DNA from: Calditrichia bacterium | Lineage (GTDB): Bacteria > Calditrichota > Calditrichia > Calditrichales > Calditrichaceae | NCBI GenBank assembly: GCA_027039465.1 | Contig: JALWEA010000084.1 | Span: 1-5,174 of the forward strand | Direction of reading: 5' to 3' | Length of the DNA: 5,174 nt | Shown: in pieces, positions 1-5,174 of the stretch | How positions within the stretch are numbered: position 1 is the stretch's first letter | Layout: each line of letters opens with the position of its first letter | Program-made: the position numbers and the translations under genes | Notes under the pieces: generated by a model | What the model was told of the DNA's origin: nothing | The model's database searches: none | The model's input: only the letters and a program-made list of their open reading frames with translations

Positions 1-183
1 CATAACTACGTAGACACCCCTCTATGTTGAAAATTACGAGCATCGGGAGACAGAGTATGGAAGAAAGTGTATGGGGCTAAATAATGACCATGTGAACTTA
101 ATATGTCAATAGTAGGCCGGGAACCATGGCTGGCACCATGGATTATTAAGATGGTGACATGAATTAATTGGGAATTAGGAACT

Positions 184-209
184 GGGAACTGGTACAGCGT
201 CCGGTTCCC
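184..209. repeat. Small hairpin inside the repeat region
   Basis: GGGAACTGG (184-192) faces CCGGTTCCC (201-209). This makes a 9-bp stem with one mismatch and an 8-base loop. It overlaps the tandem-like GGAACTGGGAACTGG text and the outer arm GCGTCCG of the larger nested structure, so alternative foldings compete. There is no T-run after it on either strand, so it is not a typical terminator. Confidence 0.45.
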
Positions 210-229
210 GAGTGATTCTCCCGACACTT

Positions 230-339
230 GTAGGGGCGAAGCATTTCCCTAACAAATAAAGAAATAATCGGTGTTTTTGGTTGCACAACGTTAAATTTTT
301 TGAGTCTGACGCGTTTTGACGGAAATGCTTCTCCCTTAC
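230..339. repeat. Inner inverted repeat with 'GTAGGGGCGAAGCATTT' arms
   Basis: The left arm (230-249) starts GTAGGGGCGAAGCATTTCCC. The right arm (321-339, GGAAATGCTTCTCCCTTAC) is its reverse complement with two mismatches over 19 bases. About 71 bp of AT-rich sequence separate them. The text GTAGGGGCGAAGCATTT is one I recognise as a frequent intergenic repeat in various bacterial genomes. It is probably dispersed elsewhere in this genome as well, which I cannot test here. Confidence 0.55.
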
Positions 340-433
340 TTCGAACATCACAAGATAACAGGCAGAATCGTATCGAGGGACGGACGCGCCACAACATGCC
401 AATGGTAACGATCGCACAATCGGGAGAGTGAAG

Positions 434-460
434 CAATCCCCTCTGAATTTTTAGGGGTTG
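434..460. repeat. Short hairpin near the right arm
   Basis: CAATCCCCT (434-442) can pair with AGGGGTTG (453-460), leaving a single bulged T and a 10-base AT-rich loop. Neither flank carries a T-tract long enough for a Rho-independent terminator, so I read it as part of the repeat mosaic. It could also shape the 5' untranslated region of the gene at 597 if transcription starts upstream. Confidence 0.35.
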
Positions 461-596
461 AGTTCGTGCTGAATAGTTTGTAATGGCAACATGCTGCGAA
501 TTGTGATATCATCTTAATAATCAAGGTTAAAGCCATGGTTTATGCATTACAATAACATGGGAAAAATTAAAAAACCAGTGGATTAAAGCGACTAAA

Positions 597-2528
597 ATGA
601 AACAAACAACAAAAGAAATAGGCTTACATATTCTTAAAACCGGAAGGCAAGCCTCAATCATCTTTTTGATTTTAATCCTGCTATTGGGCACGGATTTGCT
701 TTGGGCGGCAGGGCGTAAGATCGAAAAAATTATTTTCAGTAAAGTACGCTTTGAAGGAGAAACAGAACTTAGCCAAATCATTAATTCCAAAAAGAACGGA
801 CTTTACGAACCGAGATTGGTTAAGCTGGATCGACTTCTATTGACCAATTATTTTAAGAACTACGGCTTTCTGAATGTTCAGGTGCGCGATAGTGTGGTAT
901 TAAATCGACGTACCAACAAAGTACGTCTGTACTTTTTAATTCGCACCGGCCCGCGGTTTTACTTAAATAAAGTTTTACTTAAAGGCGTACATGATATTCC
1001 TTTAAAAAAGTTAAAACCGGCCTTAAAACCGCTTAAAATAGGTGCGCCTTTCAATGAGGATGCCATCAACACATCCATTCATGCACTTGAAAATATTTAT
1101 TACAATTCCGGTAAACCTTATGTGCAAATCAGAACGCAATATTTATTTGAACAGGATTCCCTGATTTCCGTCTATTTCAATATTCATGAAAATGCCACGG
1201 TTTATATTAAAGATATTCAATATTCGGGCATGCAGCTCGTACAAAAATTTTGCATCCGCAGGGAACTCGAAATAAAGCCGGGAGATATTTACAATCGTCA
1301 AGCTTTAAACAAGTCTCAACAAAACTTATACGCTACCGGTTTATTCCGTTACGTACGATTTACTTTGGAGCCCGAAACGCAAGATTCGACACAGGCGGTT
1401 TTAAAGATTTTCGTACAGGAAAAGAAAGCGCATTGGGTCGGTTTTAGGCTGGGCATTGCACATGATCAGGATATTTATTACGGAAACAAACTGGAACTAA
1501 CATTGCAAGGCGGACATCGCAATTTGTTCGGTACAGGACGCAGCATTAGCTTGTTTATTACACCTTCCTTTTATTACAATTTTGAAAAAAATAAAATTTA
1601 CAATCCGGATAATCAGGCCACGCTTATTTATGTGGAACCCTGGATTTTTGCCACGCGAACACCAGGCGTATTCAAAATATCGTTCAGCCAATACCGGCCG
1701 GTGTACAGCGCCCATTTTGACATATACCGCACTTCGTTCGATTTGGACAAACGCTATGAAAAAGGCACCGAACTAAAAGCAGGCTTTTCCGCCCGTCTGG
1801 TTAAGTTATTAAAAGAAGGAACCATTGACACAACGCAGATTAATCCGCTGGATGTCAATAAAAATGCCGTTTATGCTCTTTCGTTTTTCTGGAAACGGGA
1901 TAAGCGCAAGAACATTTTCAATCCGCAGGACGGCTCATACACGGATGTCAGTATGTCGTTTAGCTACAGCCGCGGCAAAAACGAAGCCGGGAATTTTGAA
2001 ATAAATCGCTATCTGACGCTCATCAGTTCCTGGCAACGCTACCAACCGTTCCGGCCCAAAGTTTTAGGTTTCCCACGATGGCACTTTACTTTTGCCACGC
2101 GTTTGAAGGCAGGCGCTATTTTAGAACCGGTACCCAATAAATCCATTCCTTTTGATGACCGATTTTTTGCCGGTGGCGCAACCACCGTGCGCGGCTATCA
2201 CGAACAGATGCTGGGGCCGGCTTTTTCTTACGACGCCAATGGGAAAATTAAACAGGCTGCCGGAGGCAAAGCTTTGTTCTTAGCCAATGCGGAATTACGC
2301 ATTCCTTTGTTCTGGTTTGTGGTTCTGGAAACATTTATCGATTCGGGCAATGTTTGGGCCGAATTGCGTGATGTAAATCCTTTGCAAATCAAAGTCACCG
2401 GCGGATTCGGTTTGGCCTTTATTACGCCTTTGGGACCTATCCGAATCGATTACGGCCATTTAATTACCAAAGACAAATACGCACCCACCAATTACGCCAT
2501 TCACGCCGGATTATATTTTGCTTTCTGA
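597..2528 (+). CDS. Omp85-family outer membrane assembly protein (BamA/TamA-like), three POTRA domains
   Basis: A 643-aa protein that should sit in the outer membrane and assist insertion or translocation of other outer-membrane proteins. Residues 1-38 form a signal peptide: basic start, hydrophobic core at about 20-36 (SIIFLILILLLGTDLLW), then AA as the likely cleavage site. Three POTRA repeats follow at about 42-117, 118-197 and 198-276; the last contains the typical ALNKSQQNLYATGLFRYV helix. A 16-strand-type barrel fills about 278-643. It has the conserved RDKRKNIFNPQDGSY strand, the lid-loop motif VRGY at 531-534, the PLGPIRIDYG strand near 611-620, and a C-terminal phenylalanine as expected for a beta-signal. 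BamA proper usually has five POTRAs and TamA three, so TamA-like or a shortened BamA paralogue fits best. No other ATG/GTG start lies in frame upstream before the stop at 528-530, and the Shine-Dalgarno sequence is weak. It stands alone, with its own terminator. The family call is firm; the exact subfamily is not. Confidence 0.93.
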   Translation: MKQTTKEIGLHILKTGRQASIIFLILILLLGTDLLWAAGRKIEKIIFSKVRFEGETELSQIINSKKNGLYEPRLVKLDRLLLTNYFKNYGFLNVQVRDSVVLNRRTNKVRLYFLIRTGPRFYLNKVLLKGVHDIPLKKLKPALKPLKIGAPFNEDAINTSIHALENIYYNSGKPYVQIRTQYLFEQDSLISVYFNIHENATVYIKDIQYSGMQLVQKFCIRRELEIKPGDIYNRQALNKSQQNLYATGLFRYVRFTLEPETQDSTQAVLKIFVQEKKAHWVGFRLGIAHDQDIYYGNKLELTLQGGHRNLFGTGRSISLFITPSFYYNFEKNKIYNPDNQATLIYVEPWIFATRTPGVFKISFSQYRPVYSAHFDIYRTSFDLDKRYEKGTELKAGFSARLVKLLKEGTIDTTQINPLDVNKNAVYALSFFWKRDKRKNIFNPQDGSYTDVSMSFSYSRGKNEAGNFEINRYLTLISSWQRYQPFRPKVLGFPRWHFTFATRLKAGAILEPVPNKSIPFDDRFFAGGATTVRGYHEQMLGPAFSYDANGKIKQAAGGKALFLANAELRIPLFWFVVLETFIDSGNVWAELRDVNPLQIKVTGGFGLAFITPLGPIRIDYGHLITKDKYAPTNYAIHAGLYFAF

Positions 2529-2532
2529 TTTG

Positions 2533-2572
2533 CAAAAGGACAAGGTTCCTTTTGATTAAATAGATTTTTAGT
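2533..2572 (+). terminator. Rho-independent-type terminator of the Omp85 gene
   Basis: Five bases after the stop codon, CAAAAGGA (2533-2540) pairs perfectly with TCCTTTTG (2547-2554) around a six-base loop. A short AT-rich tail with TTTTTAG follows. The stem is only moderately GC-rich and the T-run is displaced by about 10 bases, so termination may be partial. It sits between convergent genes, where a terminator is expected. Confidence 0.6.
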
Positions 2573-2699
2573 AGGATATTAAAAAGACAAAAAGAAGAGA
2601 TATAATACAAGAAGCAATAGAAAAAATTTTGCTGATAAAAAATTCAAATAATCTAAATACCTCCCCAACGGATTTGAAAATAATTTTTAACCGATTATC

Positions 2700-2936
2700 T
2701 TAACCCAAATCCTTTTTTAATTTTTCAATTTCTTTTACGGATAATCCGGTAACGCGGGCAATAAGATTTACATCAAAACCTTCTTTTAAAAGCCGCATTG
2801 CCGTTTTTATGATACCTTCTTGTATACCGTCTCTTTTCCCTTTTTGTATACCTTTTTGCATACCTTCTTGTAAGCCATTTTTCCAACCTTTATCTACCCA
2901 TTTTTTCTGTATTTCTTGTAAAGTTTCCACTAACAT
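2700..2936 (-). CDS. Possible intragenic short product from the 3' end of the Rpn gene
   Basis: Met248 of the Rpn protein (ATG at 2934-2936) is preceded by AAGGGAG, ending 10 bases upstream. This is a better ribosome binding site than the one at the full-length start. Translation from here would give a 78-aa protein, MLVETLQEIQKKW onward, holding the GxQxG repeats and the C-terminal TGLSVKEIEKL helix but no nuclease residues. For Escherichia coli Rpn genes, short in-frame products of the same kind have been described that bind and restrain the full-length toxic nuclease. The site and the frame are seen here; the expression and the antitoxin role are inference by analogy. Chance occurrence of a GGGAG before an internal Met is quite possible. 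Confidence 0.35.
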   Translation of the reverse strand: MLVETLQEIQKKWVDKGWKNGLQEGMQKGIQKGKRDGIQEGIIKTAMRLLKEGFDVNLIARVTGLSVKEIEKLKKDLG

Positions 2937-3677
2937 GGTATGTTCACTCCCTTGGCTTATTATTTCTTTGATTTTTATTTCGGTATTTGTGGCTCTCTTC
3001 ATTAACATTTCAAACCAATCGCCAAATGTGGCCACTAAGTTTGCATCCATCTCCGATTTAACAATTCCGATAATCTCTTCTAATACGTCTTCCAATTCGT
3101 TTTCGTTCCGGGCGTTTTCCAAAAGGAAAATAGCGCTCACCAAATTATTCTTTAGTTTCACCAAACTTCGTTTGCTGAAACTACCGATATCAATCGTAAA
3201 ATATTTAAAACGAAACAAATATTCGCGCAGAGAAGGATGCGCTAATTCGACCATCTCCTGAAGACTTTTGGCCGCGTACCAACGAGGTTTCCCATTGTAA
3301 AGCAACAACGGAAAAACCGCCGGTAATTTTTTGTTCTTACTTTTGTGCAGCTCACTGGCGTAAAGATTCAAAATATAACTGGCAAAGCGTAAGGGCATAT
3401 TCTTATCCACGTTCGATTGAAATTCCAAAAGCAAATACAGATAAATTTCCGAGCCCTCTTTTAACGGCAGCTTCCAGATAAGATCCGCTTCCTTTTTTTC
3501 AAAAAGACGATCAATAAAGCTTACCCGTTGCAAGGTTATTTTGTCAAAGTCGATCAGCTCCACCCATTTCATGCGCACAAAGCCTTGCAAAAGATATTTG
3601 ACAAAGCCCGGGTGGCTGAACAATTTTTTGTAAGAACGATCGTAAAAATCTTTAACGGTTTCGTTTCTCTTTACCAT
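2700..3677 (-). CDS. Rpn family PD-(D/E)XK nuclease (YhgA-like / transposase_31)
   Basis: A 325-aa protein of the Rpn (recombination-promoting nuclease) family, formerly annotated as 'putative transposase'. The N-terminus has the family's opening pattern (DRSYKKLFSHPGFVKYLLQGF, about 13-33 in part). The PD-(D/E)XK core is visible: D65 in KKEADLIW, then E85-x-Q87 in LLLEFQS, the ExQ variant usual in this family. The conserved PLLLYNG block follows at 123-129. A helical middle leads to glycine-punctuated repeats (GxQ(E/K)G, about 264-288) and a C-terminal TGLSVKEIEKLKK helix, also standard for Rpn. Known members cut DNA, and some act as phage-defence or toxin-like proteins. This gene is monocistronic, convergent with the Omp85 gene, and has no Shine-Dalgarno sequence before its ATG; a promoter abuts the start. 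Nothing appears broken, so it is probably functional. Family members are often spread by horizontal transfer, which I infer but cannot show here. Confidence 0.9.
   Translation of the reverse strand: MVKRNETVKDFYDRSYKKLFSHPGFVKYLLQGFVRMKWVELIDFDKITLQRVSFIDRLFEKKEADLIWKLPLKEGSEIYLYLLLEFQSNVDKNMPLRFASYILNLYASELHKSKNKKLPAVFPLLLYNGKPRWYAAKSLQEMVELAHPSLREYLFRFKYFTIDIGSFSKRSLVKLKNNLVSAIFLLENARNENELEDVLEEIIGIVKSEMDANLVATFGDWFEMLMKRATNTEIKIKEIISQGSEHTMLVETLQEIQKKWVDKGWKNGLQEGMQKGIQKGKRDGIQEGIIKTAMRLLKEGFDVNLIARVTGLSVKEIEKLKKDLG
2814..2888 (-). repeat. In-frame 12-bp coding repeats in the Rpn C-terminus
   Basis: The minus strand carries imperfect 12-bp units of the type GGT-ATA-CAA-AAA encoding G-(I/M/L)-Q-(K/E), about residues 264-288 of the Rpn protein. 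Six or so units can be recognised, one of them changed to GKRD. Such glycine-spaced runs are characteristic of Rpn-family tails. At the DNA level they can expand or contract by whole units without breaking the frame, so unit number may differ between strains. Confidence 0.75.
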
Positions 3678-3683
3678 AGTTAG

Positions 3684-3711
3684 AATATAAAATATTATCA
3701 GGGAATGTCAA
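3684..3711 (-). promoter_or_regulatory. Sigma-70-type promoter abutting the Rpn start codon
   Basis: On the minus strand a perfect -35 box TTGACA (3706-3711) is followed after 16 bp by TATATT (3684-3689), or after 18 bp by TATTCT (3682-3687). Only six bases (CTAACT) separate TATATT from the ATG at 3677. Initiation five to eight bases after the -10 box would fall on or beside the A of the ATG, giving a leaderless message. This agrees with the absence of a Shine-Dalgarno sequence. The boxes are seen; the start point is inferred. Confidence 0.6.
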
Positions 3712-3743
3712 GCTTTTAGCGTTTTCGATTTTGGAAATATTTT

Positions 3744-4003
3744 CTAACGGATCAAAAGCATCTTTTGGGTAGCAATGGACTTACTGCCTATTACCAAACG
3801 ATAAAAATAAAACCCGCCGGTCAAGTTGCTGCTTGGATGGTTATCGCGTGCTGCACCTTGCGCATGGGTTTATTCAAGATTGTCTCTACCTTGCGGCCTT
3901 GAATATCAAAAAACTCCAAACGAGTATTTGATACTTTCGGAATGGTAAAGACCACTTTGGTTCGTACGTTAAAAGGTATGGGAAAATTTATTTGCAGGGT
4001 AGA
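3744..4003 (-). pseudogene. Orphan T9SS (Por) C-terminal sorting domain, frameshifted
   Basis: Read on the minus strand, 4003-3863 encodes NFPIPFNVRTKVVFTIP, then LEFFDIQGRKVETILNKPM. This is the standard start of a type IX secretion C-terminal sorting domain (consensus NYPNPFNPxTxIxF...VYDxxGRKVxxLxN). The frame then runs into TGA. Continuing instead in the next frame from 3863 gives AQGAARDNHP, SSNLTGGFYFYRLVIGSK and ATQKMLLIR, then a TAG stop ending at 3744, which is the expected second half of the same domain. Adding one base next to 3863 restores a single frame, so this is a one-base deletion. Upstream of about 4003 there is no cargo protein; the reading frame is lost, and the lipoprotein terminator and gene follow. 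It is therefore a leftover tail of a secreted or cell-surface protein whose body has been deleted. The first-half motif NxPxPFN is also degenerate. Confidence 0.8.
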
Positions 4004-4077
4004 TTGCCGAGAGCACGATCTTCAACTAACGGTAATTAAAAAGCTATTCGTCTTGAAATTTATTCTGCTCTTTCATT

Positions 4078-4115
4078 CAATTAAAATTAAAGGCAAGCCC
4101 AAGGGGACTTGCCTT
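4078..4115 (-). terminator. Rho-independent terminator of the YfdX-like lipoprotein gene
   Basis: Fourteen bases after the lipoprotein stop codon, the minus strand shows AAGGCAAG and CTTGCCTT (4108-4115 and 4090-4097), a perfect 8-bp stem. A CCCC/GGG inner pairing extends it, and TTTAATTTTAATT follows as a T-rich tail. Position, stem and tail all fit an intrinsic terminator. It also means that transcription of the lipoprotein gene does not normally enter the pseudogene or the Rpn gene. Confidence 0.8.
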
Positions 4116-4128
4116 CTTTATGGAAAAT

Positions 4129-5082
4129 TTATTTGGAAATACGTTCTTTGAATCTTTGTAAGCGGGAACGTAATGAATCAAACAGGCTACCCGTTTTTTC
4201 TTTGTTTTCGATTTTTTCTTTGATGTTTTCCATATCCTTAATGATCTCTTTGAATTCCTTATCGTGACTGCCATAACCTAAAGCTTCGGCTACTTTAATT
4301 TGATATTCGGCATTTTTGATCAATTGCATGGCTTTCTGCGGATGGACTTCGGCCGAATCGGCAGCAAGATCAATCATAGCTTGAGCATTAATCACAGGAA
4401 TAGGAATGCTAACTTCCCGAACCACAATGGTACTTAATGCATTGACCAAAACAGCCTTTGCCTCATCAAATTTGCCCTGATCCGTTAAACGTGCTGCTAA
4501 CTTGATGGCAGTGGGATAAGTTTGCAGAGGAATATTGGTAGTGGTTATGCGAATCTCGCTAACCATATTGTCAAGTAAGTGTCTCGCTTCTTGTAAATAA
4601 CCCTTATCCACTAATTCTTTAACTCTTTTGTGCAAAGCTTCAATTTTATTTAAATCACCGATTAAATTTATTACTTGAGATGAGGCATCAATGGGGACTA
4701 ATGCCAAATCGGGATTACGTTCTAACAAAATTTCCAATTTACCAAGGACCTTTTCCATATCCTTAAGCGCCTGATCTTTGTCCCCTTTGTCCAAAGCAAT
4801 AATGGCTTTTTGCGTTTCCTGAATAGCGGTTAATGCTTCCTTGGCTAAGTGCTTTTGCGCCTTTTTTTCTTCAAAAGCCTGTTGACGTTTGATATTAGCC
4901 AATAATGAATCTCTGGCAATACTTAAAGTATCAGCGATACGCCCTTGGTTGTGCTCCTCAACGCCAACTACTTTTTTTGACTGCAACGCGGCAGCACTTT
5001 GCTGTTCGTTACTTTTCCCACAGCCAGTCAGCAAAAAGACTAATGATAAAATACTTATCCATAATCCTGTTCTACGGAACAT
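4129..5082 (-). CDS. YfdX-family lipoprotein
   Basis: A 317-aa exported lipoprotein. The signal peptide (1-20) has RR near the start, a hydrophobic core WISILSLVFLL and the lipobox LTGC, with Cys21 as the lipidated residue. The next residues are GK, not Asp, so no inner-membrane retention signal of the Escherichia coli kind is present. Residues about 75-270 match the YfdX pattern as I know it: helical KEALTAIQETQKAIIALDKGDKDQA, an EILLERNPDLALVPID block, ITTTNIPLQTYPTAIKLAARL and the VREVSIPIPVINAQ segment. A charged, probably coiled-coil tail (about 272-317) follows; enterobacterial YfdX is roughly 100 residues shorter. YfdX in E. coli is periplasmic and controlled by the EvgA acid-stress regulator, with no settled biochemical role, so none is assigned here. 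The ATG at 5082 is supported by AAGGAGA (5090-5096 region) seven bases upstream. The gene is monocistronic. Confidence 0.8.
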   Translation of the reverse strand: MFRRTGLWISILSLVFLLTGCGKSNEQQSAAALQSKKVVGVEEHNQGRIADTLSIARDSLLANIKRQQAFEEKKAQKHLAKEALTAIQETQKAIIALDKGDKDQALKDMEKVLGKLEILLERNPDLALVPIDASSQVINLIGDLNKIEALHKRVKELVDKGYLQEARHLLDNMVSEIRITTTNIPLQTYPTAIKLAARLTDQGKFDEAKAVLVNALSTIVVREVSIPIPVINAQAMIDLAADSAEVHPQKAMQLIKNAEYQIKVAEALGYGSHDKEFKEIIKDMENIKEKIENKEKTGSLFDSLRSRLQRFKERISK

Positions 5083-5120
5083 AATTAATTCTCCTTATTT
5101 TGTTAATTGTACATTTTATT

Positions 5121-5174
5121 AGTTTGTCAGTTTGTTAGGTATACCTGTCACTTATATTTACAAAAAGTATACCA
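5121..5174 (-). promoter_or_regulatory. Upstream region of the lipoprotein gene with possible operator
   Basis: About 55 bases before the ATG lies a perfect 10-bp palindrome AGGTATACCT (5137-5146). A second GTATAC core sits at 5168-5173, 29 bp away centre to centre. On the minus strand that second copy reads TGGTATACT and contains TATACT, a plausible -10 box whose -35 would be outside the window. The palindrome would then lie just downstream of the start point, a usual operator position. Next to it is a tandem 8-mer, AGTTTGTC AGTTTGTT (5121-5136). The repeats are seen; the regulatory role is a guess. Confidence 0.3.

Larger units (their letters stand above)
122..540. repeat. Nested inverted-repeat structure, possible MITE-like element
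   Basis: The two ends are inverted copies of each other. AACCATGGCT at 122-131 matches the reverse complement of 531-540 exactly. GATTATTAAGATG at 141-153 matches the reverse complement of 510-522 exactly. The 9 and 8 bases between these blocks differ, giving imperfect terminal repeats of about 32 bp. Nested inside are GCGTCCG at 197-203 against CGGACGC at 381-387, and a 20-bp arm at 230-249 against 321-339. There is no transposase frame and no clear target-site duplication at 112-121 versus 541-550. The architecture suggests a small non-autonomous mobile element or a decayed palindromic repeat. The pairing is seen directly; mobility is inference. Confidence 0.5.
1..596. other. Gene-free, repeat-rich intergenic region
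   Basis: I see no credible gene here. The open frames on the minus strand are short, overlap one another, read through inverted repeats and resemble no family I know. The region holds a nested inverted-repeat structure (122-540), small hairpins (184-209 and 434-460), a purine-rich tandem-like stretch around 168-192 (GGAACTGGGAACTGG), and three copies of the 8-mer TCGGGAGA (43-50 and 420-427 direct, 217-224 inverted). The first 121 bases contain only an 8-bp palindrome (CTACGTAG, 6-13) and nothing else I can name. The region must also hold the promoter of the gene starting at 597 unless that gene is transcribed from beyond the window, but I cannot point to a convincing -35/-10 pair. Confidence 0.7.

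Noticed and set aside
6..536. Several overlapping open frames of 62-90 codons on the minus strand
   Set aside because: They overlap each other in different frames, cross inverted repeats, lack ribosome binding sites and show no recognisable protein pattern.
122..540. CRISPR array
   Set aside because: Repeats here are inverted and nested, not direct and evenly spaced, and no cas genes are present.
2575..2703. Open stretch of about 42 codons on the plus strand ending just inside the Rpn stop (reads DIIQEAIEKILLIKNSNN in part)
   Set aside because: The peptide looks protein-like, but it has no ATG/GTG start or ribosome binding site and the AT-rich composition makes such a frame likely by chance; at most a faint gene remnant.
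2809..3261. 150-codon open frame on the plus strand, rich in Ile, Pro, Phe and Ser
   Set aside because: It is antisense to the clear Rpn gene, and its repetitive start is only the complement of the Gly-Gln-Lys repeats.
2700..3677. Calling the Rpn gene a transposase with an insertion sequence
   Set aside because: The older 'putative transposase' label is misleading; no terminal inverted repeats or target duplications flank the gene, and the motifs are those of a PD-(D/E)XK nuclease.
3942..4151. 69-codon open frame on the plus strand
   Set aside because: It lies antisense to the T9SS tail remnant and the lipoprotein terminator, with no family resemblance.
4889..5122. 77-codon open frame on the plus strand
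   Set aside because: It is antisense to the lipoprotein signal peptide and N-terminus, with no independent support.

Overview
The window most resembles chromosomal DNA of a Gram-negative, moderately AT-rich member of the FCB group; a Calditrichota (Caldithrix-like) or Bacteroidota-related organism is my best guess. The evidence is an outer-membrane Omp85 protein, a lipobox lipoprotein, and a decayed type IX secretion (T9SS/Por) C-terminal sorting domain with the NxPxPFN...GRKV...SSNLTGGFYFYRL pattern typical of that group. The assignment is inferred from protein style, not from a database match.

Layout: (1) 1-596 has no convincing gene. It is a mosaic of degenerate repeats, including a nested inverted-repeat structure of about 419 bp (122-540) that looks like a small non-autonomous element or decayed repeat insertion. 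Its right end lies 56 bp from the next start codon. (2) 597-2528 (+) encodes a three-POTRA Omp85 (BamA/TamA-like) protein, followed by a hairpin terminator. (3) 2700-3677 (-) encodes a convergent Rpn-family PD-(D/E)XK nuclease (YhgA-like, formerly 'putative transposase'). It has a strong promoter placed so close to the start codon that the mRNA should be leaderless. It also has a possible internal start (2936) that would give a 78-aa C-terminal product. (4) 3744-4003 (-) is an orphan T9SS C-terminal sorting domain, frameshifted and without the cargo protein it belonged to. (5) 4129-5082 (-) encodes a YfdX-family lipoprotein with a good ribosome binding site and its own terminator; upstream is a short palindrome that may be an operator.

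The genes do not form one operon or an obvious pathway. The Omp85 protein and the lipoprotein are envelope genes. Between them lies an accessory segment (Rpn nuclease plus pseudogene). The most interesting candidates are the Rpn gene with its possible intragenic partner and leaderless promoter, the frameshifted T9SS tail, and the nested inverted repeat at the left end.
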